Shown here piece after piece: positions 60,101 to 64,000 of a DNA stretch of 64,000 nt. The translations under genes and the position numbers were made by a program. The first letter of the stretch is position 1. Every line of letters begins with the position of its first letter. The DNA comes from Fomitopsis serialis. Its lineage: Eukaryota; Basidiomycota; Agaricomycetes; Polyporales; Fomitopsidaceae. The stretch spans positions 1,054,001 through 1,118,000 of the forward strand of contig NW_025954962.1 of assembly GCF_022376445.1 (NCBI RefSeq), given 5' to 3'. The notes under the pieces were generated by a model that worked only from the letters and a program-made list of their open reading frames with translations, did no database searches and was not told the DNA's origin.

Positions 60101-63100
60101 ATAGCTTGCCATGATCACAAAAGCTCACGGTGTCAGCATGTCTCTTGTTGCGAAGTCCAGTGCGCGCTCGCTGCTTCTCGGCGGCGCGCAGCGACAGGCT
60201 CTGATGATCTGGCGAAAGATCACATTCCTGCTTGATCTCAGCCACAGCCTTGACGACTCCAGCGTGATCTTCCAGGCAAGTCTCAGTATGGATTGCATCT
60301 TCGGAGAGGTATGCTGTTGCGTCTTGTGCCAAGTTGCCCAGTATCTTCTGGATTGAAGGCTGATGAACGAAAGATATATCAATTGATTTGTACGACCATC
60401 TTTGACTTTGACGAGCAACAGACCTTCTCTTGATGTTGGCAATCTAGCACAGACAGCAAATATTGACCAAAGTGATCGATATCTAAACAATATACAGGTC
60501 AGCGACCAACAGCGTCCGAAATACGCGCACTTACCGGCCAGAGCATACGAAGCTATTGAGATGTGTAAGCGAGCGAGCGCCTGTCGTCGAGATATCCTCT
60601 CACCTATGCCTTTATTCCAGAGGACATGCAAAGCGCCTTTCATACGGTCCGGATCTGTTCCCTTCGCAAGAGCCCCAAAGAAATGGGGTAGGCACAACCT
60701 CGTGGATCGTACAAAATACTGGACATATCGGGTTCAGCCGCAAGAATACTCATATGAGAAGTCCACTTACGCCGCATGCATTGTACAGAACTGCCTGGGC
60801 GTGTCTTCGAAATGCATGAGTGGAAGAAAGACGACGTGCGAGGTTACTCACTTCCGCAATCTCAAGTAAGGGGACAATGACATCTCAACTAGATCTTGGA
60901 GCAAGTGATCATCTAGTTGGGAACGTCGCCGGTATAGTGCGTGCATGTATACACGCCCCGCGTGGTAAGCATGCGCCCGCCTGATCAGGACCATCCTTGG
61001 ACTTGACCGTTGTCGAGACCACATGCGTGTCGCGCTAAGAAGACGATGTCAGCTAGACTCGGCTCAACGGCTAGTCACTCACTCCCGTGACTGAATGTAT
61101 GCCTTGCGTAAAGAATCGAAAGTCGAGCGCGTCATCGCATAATCGAGGAGATAGACGTCTATTGACTTCGATAGGCCGACGAGGGCATCGAGATGGTCAT
61201 CTCCTCCCTTCAACTGCCGCAGTGCAACAGAAGCCCCATGTATGACCTCCCCGTATCTCGTCCTCAATGACAGAGCTTTCTGGTATTGCGGATCCTTCAT
61301 GTCGGTCAACGCGAAACCACACTTCACGTCCAACGACGTCACAAGAAGCTCTGGTAACTCGCACTCAGCGTTGAGACAAGGTTTCACAACATCCTTTGGA
61401 CCCTCTTGAATTAGTGTCGATAATCCGCTCCACATTGATCTGAGTGCGCAGAGGTATCTGTGATACAGAAAAATCAGTTGGTGTATCGCATGATCCGCGT
61501 ATGGAACCAACCGGCAGAAGTCATTCCGTGCCACCTCATCCCAGTTGTCTGCAACTTTGGCGAGAGCCTCCACTTTGCTCAGAGCGAGGGAGGAGATCTT
61601 GTCTACGATCTCCAGGGCGAAAGCAATTTCATCCGAGGACGGCACTAAAATCAAATGAGATCGTAGTCTATGTACCGGGCGTAATCCTCACCGTGCCATT
61701 CAATCTCTGCGTCTTGCGGGTCGTACAATGTTCCCCAATACTTCAAGTGGATCTGATCAAATTCTGTGGGATGTTATACGTCAACGTGTTTGTCTCTTCA
61801 GTGCTATGACATACCTGCTCTGTTCCAGTCCTTCGTGTTGACGCAACGATTGTTCACAGGATACACGGTTGTCAAGGTAGAGAGGATCCGGTTGAGCAAC
61901 CGGCCGCTGCTGCTGTAACCACGCTCGCTCTTGGTCTTCTCAACCAGTAGTGAGGTAAGGGCGAGAATTTCAGGTTTGTACTTTAGAAGCTAGACATTCC
62001 CTCGTGAGTCACGAAGCATCTAGACGTCCGTGAGCCTTCTTACCACTACGCCTCCATAAGCAAAGCATCCGCGGAGGATTGAGATGTCTGGGTAAAGTAG
62101 GTCTATCAACCGTGTTGATGTATAAAGGACAGGACATACTCCAATGCAAAGTCGTATCGGAAGGGGTGGGCGTATGAACCGAGGTCGTGCGTACACCGGA
62201 TGCGCCGTGCCTCAATTCCTCCTTGATTTGATCTATGCAGAACGGCAGGAACTTCGCCACTGTTTTCTCAGGTTGCGCTCTGGACAGGCACGAGATCATT
62301 TGACCGAACGCTCTGACAGCGTTTGCCTTCGCGTTCGTGGTGGCGTAATCATAGACCAACTTCAGGACGAGATCGAAGAGTGCGTCCGAGAGGTGTAAGC
62401 AGACAATATCCAACATGTTCTTGGTGGCGCTAAGAACACTTTCTTCCATCTTGCCTCCGGTGGTGGCTCGCCGTCCGCCTTCTTCAGGTAGATTTTCGTA
62501 CAGCGCGAGCACTCGCCTGAATAGCGCAGTTACCCAATCTGTGATGGAAGAAGCACATGAGCATGCGTTCTCAGGAGCAATCACTTTGCTTACCCGCAAA
62601 AGCAGTGGTGCTCTCTCTTGCGGCAGCACGTTCCTCCTCCTTGTTCATAATCGGTGCCCCGGCACCGACAGCACGATCCGGTAGTTGACTGCCCGCAGCA
62701 TGATCGACGTCCATCATTTCTCCGGCGGCAGCGTCGTCTGTGAGCGGGACGCCGGCTGAATGCATCGAGACATCGCCAATTCTGATGTGTTGGACGACCG
62801 AAGAGATAAACATGCAAGCGCAGACGGTCTTGATGTGGTCGTTCTACATAAACATGGTCAGAGAAGCTCGAATGTATCGTGGGAGGACGTACGAGGTCAA
62901 TGCCCGGGATACAGAGTTCCAGAAGGGGAACCACGTGCTTTTGACCGCCTAACCATGCTTTCTCGCAAACCAAGGGGTGCGCGACACCTGCCAACATTGT
63001 CAAGACTGCCGTCGTGCGATGAGTCTCATTGACCACCTCGAGGCCATTGTACGCTCGCTCGAGTAGATCCGGCATAATCAACTTCGGCTCGATGAAGGCG

Positions 63101-64000
63101 AGCGAGCGAAGAGACGCTTGCGCATAACCCATGGTGAAAGGGTCCTTGGAGAACATAGATAGAAGAGCGGCCGTTCGTAGCGTGGTGACAAAGGCGTGAC
63201 GCATGTCAAAGGTCAGGCGACGAGTCTGCGAATGGCGATCAGCGTGAACAAATGAGCATACTATAGTCTACAACGAACAACGGGCGTCTTGCAGGTCGGC
63301 TCTTGCTCCTCCTGCCATCGCTTCGAAAACTCCGCGGTAAGACGATGTAGGAACATCGTCAGCTGAAGACGCATAAAATCAATATATCTACATATGTGAA
63401 GTGATACGGAACGCACGATCAAACTCCAGATGCCGTGATTTGAAGGATGGAAGTAGGTCTCCGTGCTGGTGATCATCTTGTCCAGGTAGTCGAGAGCTTT
63501 TGACCCAGCGAGGTAGCCAGTGGGCTGGGGAGAGAAGTGTTGTCCCTGCTTCATTTCTCCAGTTTCTTCGCGAACAGGTCCGTCGAGACACATTGAGAAT
63601 ACGAAGAGCTTGGCCAGACCGTCTAGGAAATCGTGCACGCTCAATGATAGGTTGTATACTGCAACCTGAGTTACTTACTGGCCCTGTTGATAGGTTTCTT
63701 GATTCTGAACGCGTTCTTGTCCCCATAAAGATCCGCGTGCATCGCAGTTGTGCTCGCACCCTGTGCCTATGTTTAGTTATCTCACCGCGAAGGCTGGGAC
63801 AAATACCGACCTTGCTTCCTCCCACGGGAACATCTAGTAAAGTACAGTCAGCGCGCATGAGAGTGGATAGACAAGACCGGACTGACGCATGGAGTTCAAA
63901 GCCTTGCCAGCGAGGAATTGGAACTGCGGTTCGGTCCAGATACCTATGTCTTGCCATGCTGCGCCGCCTTCTGCGTCTCCAGCCTTACCAGCGACATGTT
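57121..64000 (-). CDS. BLM10: Proteasome activator BLM10/PA200, 5' partial
   Basis: Giant HEAT-repeat activator that caps the 20S proteasome in nucleus and cytosol. The 5' part lies beyond 64000. Exons from the window edge include GIWTEPQFQFLAGKALNSMR, TMGYAQASLRSLAFIEPKLI, HRTTAVLTMLAGVAHPLVCE, LCIPGIDL|ND, LSDALFDLVLKLVYDYATTN, AKANAVRAFGQMISCLSRAQ, DFCRLVPYADHAIHQLIFLY, KAYIQSRE, HPTTRHIAQKYVLPAYRDAL, and near the end DTWHKDQLAFDEDQLQNLST, MLVGTSY. A final 50-nt intron (57129–57178, donor GTGAGTCAGA) splits a Tyr codon. The last 8-nt exon completes SYYA, the conserved C-terminal motif that docks in the α5/α6 pocket of the 20S core. Stop at 57121–57123. More than twenty short introns. A splice-by-splice model was not completed. 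Confidence 0.9.

Overview
This 64 kb window is nuclear DNA of a filamentous basidiomycete, most likely an agaricomycete. Genes lie on both strands and are cut by many short GT–AG introns of about 40–80 nt, and coding exons are GC-rich. The gene set includes a two-TM Sac1, OPT transporter, large-subunit catalase, class III GH18 chitinase with CBM5/12 modules, an F-box protein and tRNA genes with introns. There are no operons, CRISPR arrays, rRNA genes or intact transposons. Nearly all genes were read by joining exons by eye, so internal splice sites are inferred unless a junction is stated.

Layout. 0.1–7 kb: a SET/NAP histone chaperone (-), then SAC1 (-) and the spliceosomal U2A' gene (+) diverging from a 147-bp spacer, then a TMEM205-like membrane protein (-). 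7.6–17 kb: OPT oligopeptide transporter (+), COP9 signalosome subunit 6 (-), tRNA-Thr (-), MCM5 (+), tRNA-Lys (-). 17–22 kb: large-subunit catalase with a C-terminal DJ-1/PfpI-like domain (-) and a C2H2 transcription factor (-). 21.8–27 kb: gene-poor accessory stretch with a tRNA-Lys pseudogene and a pair of roughly 255-bp inverted repeats; the right arm ends 143 bp before MED6. 27–34 kb: MED6 (+), AP-3 sigma (-), F-box protein (-) and an uncharacterised nuclear-looking protein (+). 35.8–43.5 kb: secreted GH18 chitinase (-), CK2 alpha (-), a small SET-domain protein (+) and mitochondrial DnaJ MDJ1 (+). 44–51 kb: DHA2-type MFS transporter (+), a 2.2-kb gene-free stretch with a short inverted repeat, choline/ethanolamine kinase (+). 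51.7–64 kb: a tandem CCCH zinc-finger protein (-), a 2.7-kb GC-rich gap, and most of the proteasome activator BLM10/PA200 (-), whose 5' end lies beyond the window.

The genes are mostly unlinked housekeeping functions: chromatin and replication (SET/NAP, MCM5, MED6, SET-domain), protein turnover (CSN6, F-box, BLM10), membrane lipid and trafficking (SAC1, AP-3 sigma, choline kinase), signalling (CK2) and stress (catalase). I found no biosynthetic cluster and no clearly new multi-gene system. The most notable observations are very small exons with functional content (8 nt in the chitinase, 21 nt in the CCCH gene, an 8-nt final exon carrying the BLM10 C-terminal motif), an apparent 1-nt frameshift in U2A', and the diverged inverted-repeat element upstream of MED6.
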